Assembly: GCF_005491205.1 (NCBI RefSeq)
Contig: NZ_CP028035.1
Coordinates: forward strand, 3,720,001 to 3,784,000
Length of the DNA stretch: 64,000 nucleotides
Origin: Nissabacter sp. SGAir0207
GTDB taxonomy: Bacteria; Pseudomonadota; Gammaproteobacteria; Enterobacterales; Enterobacteriaceae
Direction of reading: 5' to 3'
In this document: positions 19,304 through 31,914 of the stretch, piece after piece
Layout of the letters: every line of letters begins with the position of its first letter
Numbering within the stretch: position 1 is the first letter of the stretch
The notes under the pieces: model-generated
Told to the model about the DNA's origin: nothing
Database searches by the model: none
The model's input: only the letters and a program-made list of their open reading frames with translations
Position numbers and translations under genes: made by a program

Positions 19304-20260
19304 TCAGTAGCCCATGTCCTTTTTCAGGTCATACTCTTTTTGCGCGGTATCGGGCAACATCAGGGTAGAAGCGGTCTGGATAAATTTGGGCGGCTGGGTG
19401 CCCTTCTCTTTCAGCGCCAGCAGCGCGTCAAAGGCTGGCCCCGCCATATTGGGGGTAAGTTCCACCGAGGCATTGGCCTCGCCATTCAGCATGGCTTTGT
19501 AGATGTCTGGCACGCCATCAATCGACACCACTTTAATCTGTGAACCGGGCTTCAGGCCCGCCTCTTTGATGGCCTGAATGGCGCCGATTGCCATGTCGTC
19601 GTTATGCGCATACACCGCGCAGATATTCTTGCCGTTCTGCTCAGCTTTGATAAAGCTCTCCATCACCTCTTTCCCCTTACTGCGGGTAAAGTCGCCGGAT
19701 TGGGAGCGAATAATCTTGATGTCTGGCGCGGAAGCGATGCCCTCGGCAAACCCTTTCTTGCGGTTAATCGCTACGCTGGCACCCACGGTGCCTTGCAGTT
19801 CGACCACATTACAGGGCTTGCCAGCCACCTCTTTCACCAGCCATTGGCCTGCCACTTCGCCTTCGTGAACGCTGTCAGAGGCGATGGCTGCGGTGTACAG
19901 GGAGGGATCGCTGACTTCAATAGTACGATCCAGCAGGAAGACCGGAATATTGGCCTCTTTGGCTTCGGTAAGTACTGGCGCCCAGCCTGTCGCCACCACG
20001 GGCGCGATGAAAATGGCGTCAACGCCCTGGGCAATGAAGGAGCGCACCGCTTTAATCTGGTTCTCTTGCTTCTGTTGGGCATCCGCGATCTTTAACGTGA
20101 TGCCACGCTTCTCCGCTTCCAGCTTGGAGACTTTAGTCTCGGCAGAGCGCCATCCAGATTCAGATCCTATTTGGGAAAAACCTACCACCAGTTTTTCCGC
20201 TTGTGCGGTACCACAAAGCGCGGATGCTACCGCAGCCGCTATCAGTAATCGCCTGTACAT
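19304..20260 (-). CDS. ytfQ: galactofuranose-binding periplasmic protein YtfQ
   Basis: The 318-residue solute-binding protein of the importer. A clear signal peptide (MYRRLLIAAAVASALCGTAQA) precedes mature EKLVVGFSQIGSESGWR, a type I sugar-binding fold like RbsB. In E. coli YtfQ binds galactofuranose and, more weakly, galactopyranose. AAGGAG lies just before the ATG. It heads the operon ytfQ-ytfR-ytfT-yjfF. In E. coli this operon is at another chromosomal position; here it sits between the tRNA-Trp end of an rRNA operon and hdfR. Confidence 0.96.
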   Translation of the reverse strand: MYRRLLIAAAVASALCGTAQAEKLVVGFSQIGSESGWRSAETKVSKLEAEKRGITLKIADAQQKQENQIKAVRSFIAQGVDAIFIAPVVATGWAPVLTEAKEANIPVFLLDRTIEVSDPSLYTAAIASDSVHEGEVAGQWLVKEVAGKPCNVVELQGTVGASVAINRKKGFAEGIASAPDIKIIRSQSGDFTRSKGKEVMESFIKAEQNGKNICAVYAHNDDMAIGAIQAIKEAGLKPGSQIKVVSIDGVPDIYKAMLNGEANASVELTPNMAGPAFDALLALKEKGTQPPKFIQTASTLMLPDTAQKEYDLKKDMGY

Positions 20261-20654
20261 ATTTTTCTCCTTGCGGGTAGTCTTTGGCTACGCTGTTTAT
20301 CATGGTGTTGGGTACATCAGATATTCATCGCTCAGCAAGGTCTGGCGCTGTCGCGTCAGGCCGGAAAAACGGGCGAGGATCCCGTTTCCAAAGGCGCACT
20401 GACTCAGGATGATGATTAGTTCTAGTACATTGTGAGAAATGAATAATGAGCAGGATCACATCCCTATAGAACAATCGGTTTGTACATATCTTCAGCAAAA
20501 ACAGGCTACAAAGGGAACGATACCGCACGCGGCAAAAGAGTGGGATGAACAAGAATAAAGCAATGTGCGGAGAAGATGAGCGGAGAAAGTAAAAAGAGAA
20601 GAGAGCGAAGGAAGAGAAATGAAAAGGCGCGATCCCATTGCCGATCGACAGACG
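20261..20654. other. 394-base non-coding region between ytfQ and the rRNA operon terminator
   Basis: It should contain the ytfQ promoter, but I cannot place one with confidence. Its right half (20569-20627) is a strand-biased tract with 54 purines in 59 bases on the plus strand. A 132-codon open frame on the minus strand that starts inside tRNA-Trp is low-complexity and not credible as a gene. Confidence 0.6.
20569..20627 (-). other. C-rich, G-poor tract downstream of the rRNA operon (possible Rho loading site)
   Basis: Read as minus-strand RNA, this 59-base tract has about 23 C and only 2 G and is mostly pyrimidine, so unlikely to fold. It lies about 30 bases after the intrinsic terminator of the rRNA-tRNA transcript and before the co-directional ytfQ operon. 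Such C-over-G stretches are typical of Rho utilisation sites; the function is inferred. Confidence 0.4.
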
Positions 20655-20686
20655 AAAAAAAACCCTTCGCGTTAGCGAAGGGTTTT
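20655..20686 (-). terminator. rRNA operon terminator
   Basis: On the minus strand the stem AACCCTTCGC-TAAC-GCGAAGGGTT is followed by a long T run, a few bases after tRNA-Trp. It ends the rRNA-tRNA transcript. Confidence 0.93.
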
Positions 20687-20690
20687 TATC

Positions 20691-20766
20691 TGGCAGGGGC
20701 GGAGAGACTCGAACTCCCAACACCCGGTTTTGGAGACCGGTGCTCTACCAATTGAACTACGCCCCT
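20691..20766 (-). tRNA. trpT: tRNA-Trp (CCA)
   Basis: A complete 76-base cloverleaf with encoded 3' CCA; acceptor stem AGGGGCG/CGCCCCT, anticodon loop CTCCAAA with CCA, T arm GGGAGTTCGAGTCTC. It is the last gene of the rRNA transcript, 8 bases after tRNA-Asp, as in E. coli rrnC. Confidence 0.97.
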
Positions 20767-20774
20767 AAATAGGG

Positions 20775-20851
20775 TGGCGGTGCGGACGGGACTCGAACCC
20801 GCGACCCCCGGCGTGACAGGCCGGTATTCTAACCGACTGAACTACCGCACC
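20775..20851 (-). tRNA. aspT: tRNA-Asp (GTC)
   Basis: A complete 77-base cloverleaf with encoded CCA; acceptor stem GGTGCGG/CCGCACC, anticodon loop CTGTCAC, T arm CGGGTTCGAGTCCCG. The third acceptor pair is T-A where E. coli has A-T, a compensated change. Lies between the 5S gene and tRNA-Trp in the same transcript. Confidence 0.97.
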
Positions 20852-20930
20852 ACCGATTCTTTTACGTTAACAGAGAGGTCATTCTGTTAACCGGTGTCAC
20901 TGGTCTGTCTGTCGACAGACGCTAAATTGG

Positions 20931-21050
20931 ATGCCTGGCAGTTCCCTACTCTCGCATGGGGAGACCCCACACTACCATCGGCGCTACGGCGTTTCACTTC
21001 TGAGTTCGGCATGGGGTCAGGTGGGACCACCGCGCTCGTGCCGCCAGGCA
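20931..21050 (-). rRNA. rrf: 5S ribosomal RNA
   Basis: A 120-base 5S gene starting TGCCTGGCGGCACGAGCG and ending CTGCCAGGCAT on the minus strand; the complementary ends form helix I. The sequence is nearly that of E. coli. It lies 85 bases after the 23S end. Confidence 0.97.
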
Positions 21051-21135
21051 AATTCTGTGCTCTGACCGCCCATCGGGCCATCAGATATCTGAACCAAGCT
21101 GAATATCGCGTCTCTAAAAACACCTTCGGTGTTGT

Positions 21136-24045
<2,910 letters not shown>

Positions 24046-24169
24046 TCACAACCCGAAGATGTTTCCATCAGGGTGTGATTATTTGAGAGACTCTCTTACA
24101 TGCGCCATCTCTCAAGACTTCTACGGAGAGAGACAGGGCTGTAAGGTTTCAATTTTCAGCTTGTTCCAG

Positions 24170-24183
24170 ATTGTTAAAGAGCA
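24170..24183 (-). promoter_or_regulatory. boxA antiterminator in the 16S-23S spacer
   Basis: TGCTCTTTAACAAT on the minus strand, identical to the boxA core of E. coli rRNA operons. It recruits the NusB-NusE antitermination complex before 23S transcription. Confidence 0.9.
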
Positions 24184-24246
24184 AATACTTCACAGCATAC
24201 TGTTGCCAGTATACTCAGAACTATTATTTATGCAGACCGTACGAGA

Positions 24247-24322
24247 TGGTGGAGCTAAGCGGGATCGAACCGCTGACCTCCTGCGTGCAAGGCAGGCGCT
24301 CTCCCAGCTGAGCTATAGCCCC
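24247..24322 (-). tRNA. alaT: tRNA-Ala (TGC)
   Basis: A complete 76-base cloverleaf with encoded CCA; starts GGGGCTATAGCTCAG, anticodon loop CTTGCAC (TGC), T arm GCGGTTCGATCCCGC. Second tRNA of the 16S-23S spacer. Confidence 0.97.
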
Positions 24323-24344
24323 GTGCAGTCTTAAGATACCTTTG

Positions 24345-24421
<77 letters not shown>

Positions 24422-24490
24422 ATAAAGGTATTTCTGCTCGAATTTCATCAGACAATCTGTGTGAGCACTGCACAGTCAAATATCTCTAGG

Positions 24491-26032
<1,542 letters not shown>

Positions 26033-26179
26033 AAAGCTTGATGTGCTACACAAGGTAGCGATGCTCAAAGGTTACTGTTTGAATTTTACTTCAGTTAGTC
26101 ACTCTTCAAGACTTAATATTTTGTGCATCCGAGGATGCTTGATATTGTCTTGTGAGTGCCCACACAGATTGTCTGATAA

Positions 26180-26193
26180 ATTGTTAAAGAGCA
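26180..26193 (-). promoter_or_regulatory. boxA antiterminator in the rRNA leader
   Basis: TGCTCTTTAACAAT on the minus strand, about 150 bases before 16S, followed by the conserved leader TTATCAGACAATCTGTGTGG, as in E. coli. Confidence 0.92.
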
Positions 26194-26229
26194 GTCGTTA
26201 CCGTTTCGTTTCGGTAACGTGGGAGGCAC

Positions 26230-26257
26230 ATATTACGCTTTCCCACCGGAGAGTCAA
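26230..26257 (-). promoter_or_regulatory. rRNA promoter P2
   Basis: On the minus strand TTGACT (26257-26252), 16 bases, TAATAT (26235-26230), then a GC-rich discriminator. Position and layout match the second promoter of E. coli rRNA operons. Confidence 0.8.
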
Positions 26258-26349
26258 GCACTATTTTCTAGTGTTTTCAGCGTTTCCGCTGAGGGCCTCT
26301 CCGCTGACCCGGCGACGTGTTGGTCGTTGTTCCCGGTCAGTGGAGGCGC

Positions 26350-26400
26350 ATTATAGGGAGTTCTCGGCAGGCCGCAACCCCTAATTTTAAAAAATTATTC
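26350..26400 (-). promoter_or_regulatory. rRNA promoter P1 with UP element
   Basis: On the minus strand TTGCGG (26377-26372), 16 bases, a perfect TATAAT (26355-26350) and discriminator GCGCC, the typical growth-rate and ppGpp-regulated rRNA P1. The A/T-rich UP element (AATAATTTTTTAAAATTA) lies just upstream, to about 26400. The end of murI is only about 50 bases from the -35 box. Confidence 0.88.
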
Positions 26401-26428
26401 AACCGCTCAACAAATAATCAACACGCTG

Positions 26429-27295
26429 CTAAAGTGACAACTTTTCGATGCTTTTGAAACCATAATCGGCCAAAACCGGCCGCAGCGAGTCAATTTCTGT
26501 GGTGAACGCCATGCAGTACGCCAGATTCTCTTCTACTGATAAAGAGGCATTTTCTTGGTTGGCGAGCAGCCAGGCAGTTCGCCGGGCGATAGCCGCGCCA
26601 GAATCCACCAGCCGGGTGCCATCCGGCATGACCAGTTTCAGCTCGTCTGCTAATAGAGGAAAGTGGGTGCAGCCCAATACCACGGTATCTGGCGGCTCCG
26701 GGCGACGCAGCCACGGCCGCACAATCTTCTTCAGCGCCTCCAGCGATACCTCTTTACCATGCAGCTTCGCTTCCGCCATCTCCACCAGCTCCGCCGATCC
26801 CAGCATCAGGATTTCGCAATCTGTGGCGAAGCGCGCCACCAGATCGTGCGTATAGGGGCGTTGCACAGTGGCGCGGGTCGCCAACAGCCCGACCACACCA
26901 TTGCGGGTCAGCTTGGCTGCGGGCTTGATGGCGGGCACCACGCCCACGACCGGGCAGCTAAAACGCTCCCGTAGGGCTGGCAGGGTGACGGTGCTGGCAG
27001 TATTGCAGGCCACGATAATAATAGAGAGAGGATGGCGCTGGGCGATCGCGGAGGTAATGGCCACCACGCGTTCGACAATAAACTCTTCTGACTTCTCCCC
27101 ATAGGGAAACGCCACATTGTCGAAGGCATAGATATAGTGGAGATCCGGCAGCAGTTGCCGAATCTCCTGATAGACCGATAGCCCCCCGACGCCGGAGTCA
27201 AAGACCAGGGCGGTTGGCCGGGGGGTTATTGAAAGGGTGTCAGAAGGTATAGCTGCCAGTGAGGTAGTATTCACGTCCTGGTGTTTCGTAGCCAT
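26429..27295 (-). CDS. murI: glutamate racemase
   Basis: MurI makes D-glutamate for peptidoglycan. The 288-residue product carries the two catalytic cysteines in VACNTAS (C97) and LGCTHFP (C209), and the family start [12 protein letters not shown]. The N-terminal extension [10 protein letters not shown] matches that of E. coli, which takes part in control by the UDP-MurNAc-Ala precursor. I used this ATG by homology. Its first 56 bases overlap the 3' end of btuB in another frame, as in E. coli. The rRNA operon follows directly downstream. Confidence 0.96.
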   Translation of the reverse strand: MATKHQDVNTTSLAAIPSDTLSITPRPTALVFDSGVGGLSVYQEIRQLLPDLHYIYAFDNVAFPYGEKSEEFIVERVVAITSAIAQRHPLSIIIVACNTASTVTLPALRERFSCPVVGVVPAIKPAAKLTRNGVVGLLATRATVQRPYTHDLVARFATDCEILMLGSAELVEMAEAKLHGKEVSLEALKKIVRPWLRRPEPPDTVVLGCTHFPLLADELKLVMPDGTRLVDSGAAIARRTAWLLANQENASLSVEENLAYCMAFTTEIDSLRPVLADYGFKSIEKLSL

Positions 27296-29087
27296 AAACC
27301 GTCTCATAATCTTTATCAAACAGGTTGGCAATTCTACCACGAACGGTCAGGTGCGATGTAACCGGATAGGAGGCCGCGAGATCCCACAGGCTGACGCCAC
27401 CCAGACGTTTTCGCTCATAGTTACTGAAGTCAGTATCATAGCGCTTACCGAGGTAGTGGTAGGTCAGTGACCAATCCAGTTCCTCCACTTGCCAATCAAG
27501 CTGATACTTCACCTGCTGTTTCGCACGGCGCGCCAGCACTTCATTGGTATCGGCGTCACGCGGGTCGAGGTACTCCAGCGTCAACTGGTGCTGCAGTGGG
27601 CCAGTCTCCAGCGAGCCGGTCCACTCGACGCCCTTGATTCGCACTTTGCCAACATTGTAGTAGCGGTTGTTTTCGTAATCGATCATCTGGTCGATGTCAT
27701 TACGATAGGCGGAGAGGCGCCAGCTCAACGGGCCGGTCAGCCCTTCCAGCCCCCCTTCCCACTCTTTACTCTCTTCCGGGTTCAGGTTTGGGTTGCCATA
27801 ACTGCTATAGAGCTGGCTGAGGTAAGGCGCCTTGAAAGCGGTACCGTAGGAGGCGATCAGGCGGTAGCCGTCGATGAACTCCCACGCGGCGCTGGTTTGC
27901 CAGGTGGAGTGCCAGCCAAACTGGGAGTTGTCATCCCCACGGAGTGCCCCCTCAAGCGTGACATCGCTGATCTGCTGTTGCGCCGTCAGGTAGAGGCCGG
28001 TGTTGCGCTGGTTATAGCCATTGGCCAGATAGCCGGTGCCTGGCTCGGTGGTCAGCTTCTGCCAGTCCAGCCCAGCGCTGACGGAACCCAGCCCCAGTTG
28101 GAAGGTATTACCCCATTGCAGGTTGTACTGCTGGGAGTCATCCAGTGAGGCGGAGGCGGCATAGCGCCCCTGACGCGGATCGTAGTTGTAGTCCTTGGTA
28201 TGGCTATAGCTGCCGATCAGCTGCGTGGCGTAGATCCCTTCCTGATAGCGCAGGCCAGCATCCCAGGTCTGGTTATAGAGCTGGCGAGTGTCCACCAGCG
28301 AATCGTTGTCAGAGTTGTAGGCGGCGTCATAGTCGGTGCGGTTGTCATAGCCATAGCCGCGCACAAAGCCGCTGACGCTCTCATTGAACTGGTGCTGGAG
28401 CGAGCCGAAGAGGGTTTTGCTCATGTAGCCGTCGCGATCTTGCTGGCTCTGCGCGCCGGTGTTGCCGTAGGCAACCACGTCATACCCTTTGGTATAAGTA
28501 TAGTTGCCGGCCAGCGTGCCAATGGTGTCTTCGCCCAGTTGCTGCTGGGTGGCGGCATCGTAGGACTGGTAGCCATTGGAGCCAAGGCCCGCGTTGAGCG
28601 TGGTGCCGCTCTTCTCACGGGTAGTGATGATGTTGACCACGCCACCGAGGGCATCGGAACCATAAACAGCGGAGCGCGGCCCACGGACATACTCAATGCG
28701 TTGCACCAGCGAAAGCGGGATCTGGCTGAGGTCGGTGGCCCCGCTGATGCCGGCCTGATTGAGGCGGATGCCATCCATTAGCACCAGCACATGGCTGGAG
28801 TTGGTGCCGCGGATGAACAGCGAGCTGAGCTGCCCCATGCCACCACTCTGCCCGACATCCACACCCGGCAGGCGGCGCATCACATCAAGCAGCGTGGTGG
28901 ATTGCCAGCGATCGATCTCATCGCGCGTCACAACCGTGGTCGGTGCCAGCACGGAGGAGACCGGCTGGGCGAAGCGGTTAGCGGTGACGACCAGGGTATC
29001 GTTATTATTTGCCGGCGATGCTTGCGCCCAGGCAGAAGAGACCGTGGCGAACAGCGAAGTCCACAGCAAGGATTTTTTCATTGTCAT
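27240..29087 (-). CDS. btuB: vitamin B12 outer-membrane receptor BtuB
   Basis: The TonB-dependent 22-strand barrel that imports cobalamin across the outer membrane. Signal peptide [21 protein letters not shown], then a TonB box in [10 protein letters not shown], a plug domain ([36 protein letters not shown]) and a barrel ending in [17 protein letters not shown] aromatic C-terminus (last residue F). About 615 residues. The start at 29087 has GGATG eight bases before it; an ATG two codons later is also possible. A cobalamin riboswitch in the leader should shut it off when B12 is plentiful. Confidence 0.95.
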   Translation of the reverse strand: MTMKKSLLWTSLFATVSSAWAQASPANNNDTLVVTANRFAQPVSSVLAPTTVVTRDEIDRWQSTTLLDVMRRLPGVDVGQSGGMGQLSSLFIRGTNSSHVLVLMDGIRLNQAGISGATDLSQIPLSLVQRIEYVRGPRSAVYGSDALGGVVNIITTREKSGTTLNAGLGSNGYQSYDAATQQQLGEDTIGTLAGNYTYTKGYDVVAYGNTGAQSQQDRDGYMSKTLFGSLQHQFNESVSGFVRGYGYDNRTDYDAAYNSDNDSLVDTRQLYNQTWDAGLRYQEGIYATQLIGSYSHTKDYNYDPRQGRYAASASLDDSQQYNLQWGNTFQLGLGSVSAGLDWQKLTTEPGTGYLANGYNQRNTGLYLTAQQQISDVTLEGALRGDDNSQFGWHSTWQTSAAWEFIDGYRLIASYGTAFKAPYLSQLYSSYGNPNLNPEESKEWEGGLEGLTGPLSWRLSAYRNDIDQMIDYENNRYYNVGKVRIKGVEWTGSLETGPLQHQLTLEYLDPRDADTNEVLARRAKQQVKYQLDWQVEELDWSLTYHYLGKRYDTDFSNYERKRLGGVSLWDLAASYPVTSHLTVRGRIANLFDKDYETVYGYETPGREYYLTGSYTF

Positions 29088-29159
29088 GCGAAACGCATCC
29101 AAAAATTGGCAGGATGCCGCAGGGAGCCATCCACGTATACGCGACGGGGATGAGTAGTG

Positions 29160-29345
29160 CGACGGATACTCCGGCAGGTCTTCGGACTTGGGATCCGTAT
29201 GGAGCCTGCTCCACACGCCGGGCGATGACTTCCCACCTAACAGGCAGTGTCTACTTGCTACGCCGTGACTTCCCCTTACCGCTGCGCGTCAGTTCCGGAT
29301 TTACACCGGATTCCCTTTTAACTCATTGATTGAGGCCGGATCGCA
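29160..29345 (-). ncRNA. cobalamin riboswitch in the btuB leader
   Basis: On the minus strand the leader shows the class hallmarks: GGGAATCCGGTG, AATCCGGAACTG, CGCGCAGCGGTAA, then the B12 box AGTCCGAAGACCTGCC (about 29188-29173), about 85 bases before the btuB start. Adenosylcobalamin binding is known to block btuB translation in E. coli. Limits are approximate. Confidence 0.92.
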
Positions 29346-29364
29346 ATGCTACGATCAACCCATA

Positions 29365-29382
29365 TGGAAGTCTAGACTTCCA
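29365..29382. promoter_or_regulatory. 18-base perfect palindrome, MetJ-box-like, between btuB and trmA
   Basis: TGGAAGTCTAGACTTCCA is perfectly symmetrical. Its core matches two tandem MetJ boxes (AGACGTCT twice) at 12 of 16 positions, including the central TCTAGA. It sits about 20 bases upstream of the riboswitch and about 30 upstream of the trmA -35 box. Binding by MetJ is inferred. Confidence 0.45.
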
Positions 29383-29413
29383 CCCCCGACGCCAGGAATA
29401 AACGCAACAAAAC

Positions 29414-29441
29414 TGGACTTAACCCGCACTTTCCCTACAAT
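29414..29441 (+). promoter_or_regulatory. probable trmA promoter
   Basis: TGGACT (29414-29419), 16 bases, TACAAT (29436-29441) and a GC-rich CCCCGC discriminator. This resembles rRNA promoters, consistent with the growth-rate control reported for E. coli trmA. Confidence 0.5.
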
Positions 29442-29485
29442 CCCCGCAAAACACGCTTTTTCCCCCGATCCAGACGAGAGATGCC

Positions 29486-30592
29486 ATGACCCCTGACATT
29501 CTGCCAATTGAACAGTATGACGACCAACTGGCGGAAAAGACCGCCCGTCTCAAGACGCTGATGTCGCCCTTCGCCGCGCCGGAGCCGGAAGTGTTCTGCT
29601 CGCCGAAACAGCACTACCGTATGCGGGCGGAGTTCCGCGTCTGGCACGACGAGGACGATCTTTTCCATATCATCTTTGATCAGCAGACCAAGCAGCGTAT
29701 CCGCGTGGATCAGTTCCCGGCCGCCAGCGAGCTGATCAACCGCCTGATGATCGCGCTGATCGATGAGCTGAAGCCACAGCCGCTGTTGCGCCGCAAGCTG
29801 TTCCAGATTGATTACCTCTCCACCCAGAGCGGCAAGATTATCGCCTCCCTGCTCTACCACCGTAAGCTGGATGAGGCGTGGCAGCAGGCCGCGACAGAGA
29901 TGCGTGACCGCCTGCGGGCGCAGGGCTTTGACCTGCAACTGATTGGCCGCGCCTCGAAAACCAAAATCATGCTGGATCAGGACTATGTGGACGAGTGCCT
30001 GCCGGTAGCGGGCAAAGAGATGATCTACCGCCAGGTAGAGAACAGCTTTACCCAGCCGAACGCCGCGATGAACGTGCAGATGCTGGAGTGGGCGCTGGAT
30101 GTCACGCGCGGCTCACAAGGCGATCTGCTGGAGCTGTACTGCGGCAATGGCAACTTCTCGCTGGCGCTGGCGCGCAATTTCCGCCGGGTGCTGGCGACCG
30201 AGATCGCCAAGCCTTCGGTGGCGGCGGCGCAGTACAACATTGCGGCCAACCAGATCGACAACGTGCAGATCATCCGTATGGCCGCCGAAGATTTCACTCA
30301 GGCGATGAATGGCGTGCGCGAGTTCAACCGCCTGAAGGGCATCGACCTGAGCAGCTACCAGTGCGAAACCATTTTTGTCGATCCGCCGCGCAGTGGTCTG
30401 GATGATGAAACCGTCAAGCTGGTACAGGGCTATCCGCGCATCCTCTATATCTCCTGCAATCCGGAGACGCTGTGCGACAACCTGCATACCCTGCACCAGA
30501 CCCACAACGTGACCAAACTGGCGCTGTTTGACCAGTTCCCCTACACCCACCATATGGAGTGCGGTGTGCTGCTGGAGCGGCGTGACGCCTGA
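29486..30592 (+). CDS. trmA: tRNA (uracil-5-)-methyltransferase
   Basis: TrmA makes the near-universal m5U54 (T54) in the T loop of tRNA from S-adenosylmethionine and also acts as a tRNA chaperone. The 368-residue protein shows [15 protein letters not shown] (SAM-binding), FVDPPRSGL and the catalytic-cysteine motif ISCNPETL. It ends [13 protein letters not shown]. Divergent from btuB and convergent with yijD, as in E. coli. Confidence 0.97.
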   Translation: MTPDILPIEQYDDQLAEKTARLKTLMSPFAAPEPEVFCSPKQHYRMRAEFRVWHDEDDLFHIIFDQQTKQRIRVDQFPAASELINRLMIALIDELKPQPLLRRKLFQIDYLSTQSGKIIASLLYHRKLDEAWQQAATEMRDRLRAQGFDLQLIGRASKTKIMLDQDYVDECLPVAGKEMIYRQVENSFTQPNAAMNVQMLEWALDVTRGSQGDLLELYCGNGNFSLALARNFRRVLATEIAKPSVAAAQYNIAANQIDNVQIIRMAAEDFTQAMNGVREFNRLKGIDLSSYQCETIFVDPPRSGLDDETVKLVQGYPRILYISCNPETLCDNLHTLHQTHNVTKLALFDQFPYTHHMECGVLLERRDA

Positions 30593-30603
30593 TCTTCCCC
30601 ATA

Positions 30604-30634
30604 AAAAAGGCCCTCATTTGAGGGCCTTTTTTTT
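30604..30634. terminator. bidirectional terminator between trmA and yijD
   Basis: Stem AAAGGCCCTC-ATTT-GAGGGCCTTT with flanking A and T runs, serving both convergent genes. Confidence 0.9.
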
Positions 30635-30647
30635 ACCGCCGGACGGC

Positions 30648-31016
30648 TTACACTTCTGAATTAACCGCCGTCTTGCGCGCCTTGACCTTCACACCAATCC
30701 AGAAGACCAGTGCTACGGAGAGGATCGCCGGCAGGAAGTTGGAGCCAATCTGCGGGTATTCGGCGCGGACAATGGTGCTATAGAGCAGCAGGCCGAGCAT
30801 AAAGCAGGCGGCGGCCAGTGACGGCATCCCCTTTGGCATCGCCCGGTTCAGGTAGCGCTGGTGCAGGCAGTAGACGGCCAGCACCAAGGCAATCAATGGG
30901 AAAATGGAGAACGGCACCACCGAGCTGAAGAGCGCGGTAAAGGAGCCGCTGATGGATAAGCCAGCGATCAGGGCGAGAATCAGGGTGCCATTTTCGCGGC
31001 GCGGGTGTTCTGTCAT
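30648..31016 (-). CDS. yijD: inner-membrane protein YijD
   Basis: A 122-residue membrane protein of the YijD family (DUF1422), function unknown. Four hydrophobic segments are visible: about residues 11-30, 33-50, 65-83 and 92-110; the conserved segments [24 protein letters not shown] and [12 protein letters not shown] follow E. coli. It lies 54 bases downstream of fabR and is probably in the same transcript, which has suggested an envelope-lipid link, not shown here. Confidence 0.92.
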   Translation of the reverse strand: MTEHPRRENGTLILALIAGLSISGSFTALFSSVVPFSIFPLIALVLAVYCLHQRYLNRAMPKGMPSLAAACFMLGLLLYSTIVRAEYPQIGSNFLPAILSVALVFWIGVKVKARKTAVNSEV

Positions 31017-31070
31017 CTTTTTTACCTATCTGTCGTGGGTTTAAAGGAAAACGTAGGGAGTGGGTGGGCG

Positions 31071-31703
31071 TCAGTTCTGCGACAGCGCCATCCGCTCCTG
31101 CTCACGGCGATACCAGTAGTATGCGCCCTTGGAAATCATGCGGAGTTGCAGCACCAGCCGCTCCTCCAGCTGCCGACGCTGCTCGGGGCCGACATCCAGC
31201 GCCTCGGCGCCAGCGCTAAAGACAATGGTGACCATCGCATCAGCCTGCGCCTCGGTAAAGCTGCGCGGCATGTGGCTCTCCTGCTCCAGGTAGTCAGCCA
31301 GTTCCGCGATGAAGTGCTGGATCTCACGGGCGACGGCGGCACGGAACGCGGCGGAGGTGCCGGAGCGCTCCCGCAGCAGCAACCGGAAGGCGTTGGGGTT
31401 ATTGCCGATGAACTCCATAAAGGTCGAGACCGACGTGCGGATCACGCTGCCGCCCTTGGCGATGCGCTGGCGCGCCTGACGCATCAGCTGGCGCAACATC
31501 AGGCCGCTTTCGTCCACCATGGTCAGTCCCAGTTCATCCACATCACGGAAGTGGCGATAGAAGGAGGTGGGCGCGATCCCCGCCTCGCGGGAGACCTCCC
31601 GCAGGCTCAGGCTGGCAAAGCTCCGCTCCGCGCTGAGCTGGCTGAACGCCGCCTCAATCAACGAGCGCCGGGTGCGTTCCTTCTGTTGTGCTCTTACGCC
31701 CAT
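31071..31703 (-). CDS. fabR: TetR-family repressor of unsaturated fatty acid synthesis
   Basis: FabR represses fabB and fabA in response to the ratio of unsaturated to saturated acyl chains and so sets membrane fluidity. The 210-residue protein begins [20 protein letters not shown]; the TetR helix-turn-helix is in residues 25-50 ([20 protein letters not shown]), nearly identical to E. coli. I used the MGVRAQQ start, which is preceded by GGAAGGG. It is divergent from sthA and leads yijD. Confidence 0.95.
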   Translation of the reverse strand: MGVRAQQKERTRRSLIEAAFSQLSAERSFASLSLREVSREAGIAPTSFYRHFRDVDELGLTMVDESGLMLRQLMRQARQRIAKGGSVIRTSVSTFMEFIGNNPNAFRLLLRERSGTSAAFRAAVAREIQHFIAELADYLEQESHMPRSFTEAQADAMVTIVFSAGAEALDVGPEQRRQLEERLVLQLRMISKGAYYWYRREQERMALSQN

Positions 31704-31914
31704 AACCCTTCCCAAAAAGTGTCCAGACAAACGATTTGCCGGCCATCACCGCACTATATCAAACTTTTTCGGTAGCATGCTTCTACAAACATGCAACAGT
31801 CAATGACGGTGAAAAAATGCCACCGCCCCACGAAATGACTACGGCAAATTGGGGATTCGCGCCTATGATGTTACAATCTCGTTGTATTTTTGTATAAGAA
31901 TAGGTGTCTTCGAC

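Noticed and set aside
20431..20460. TGTGA and TCACA pair upstream of ytfQ as a CRP site
   Set aside because: The half-sites are 20 bases apart instead of 6, so they cannot form one CRP site.
20325..20723. 132-codon open frame on the minus strand next to tRNA-Trp
   Set aside because: It begins inside the tRNA gene, runs through the terminator and the pyrimidine-rich tract and is of low complexity (Phe, Leu, Ser); no family is recognisable.
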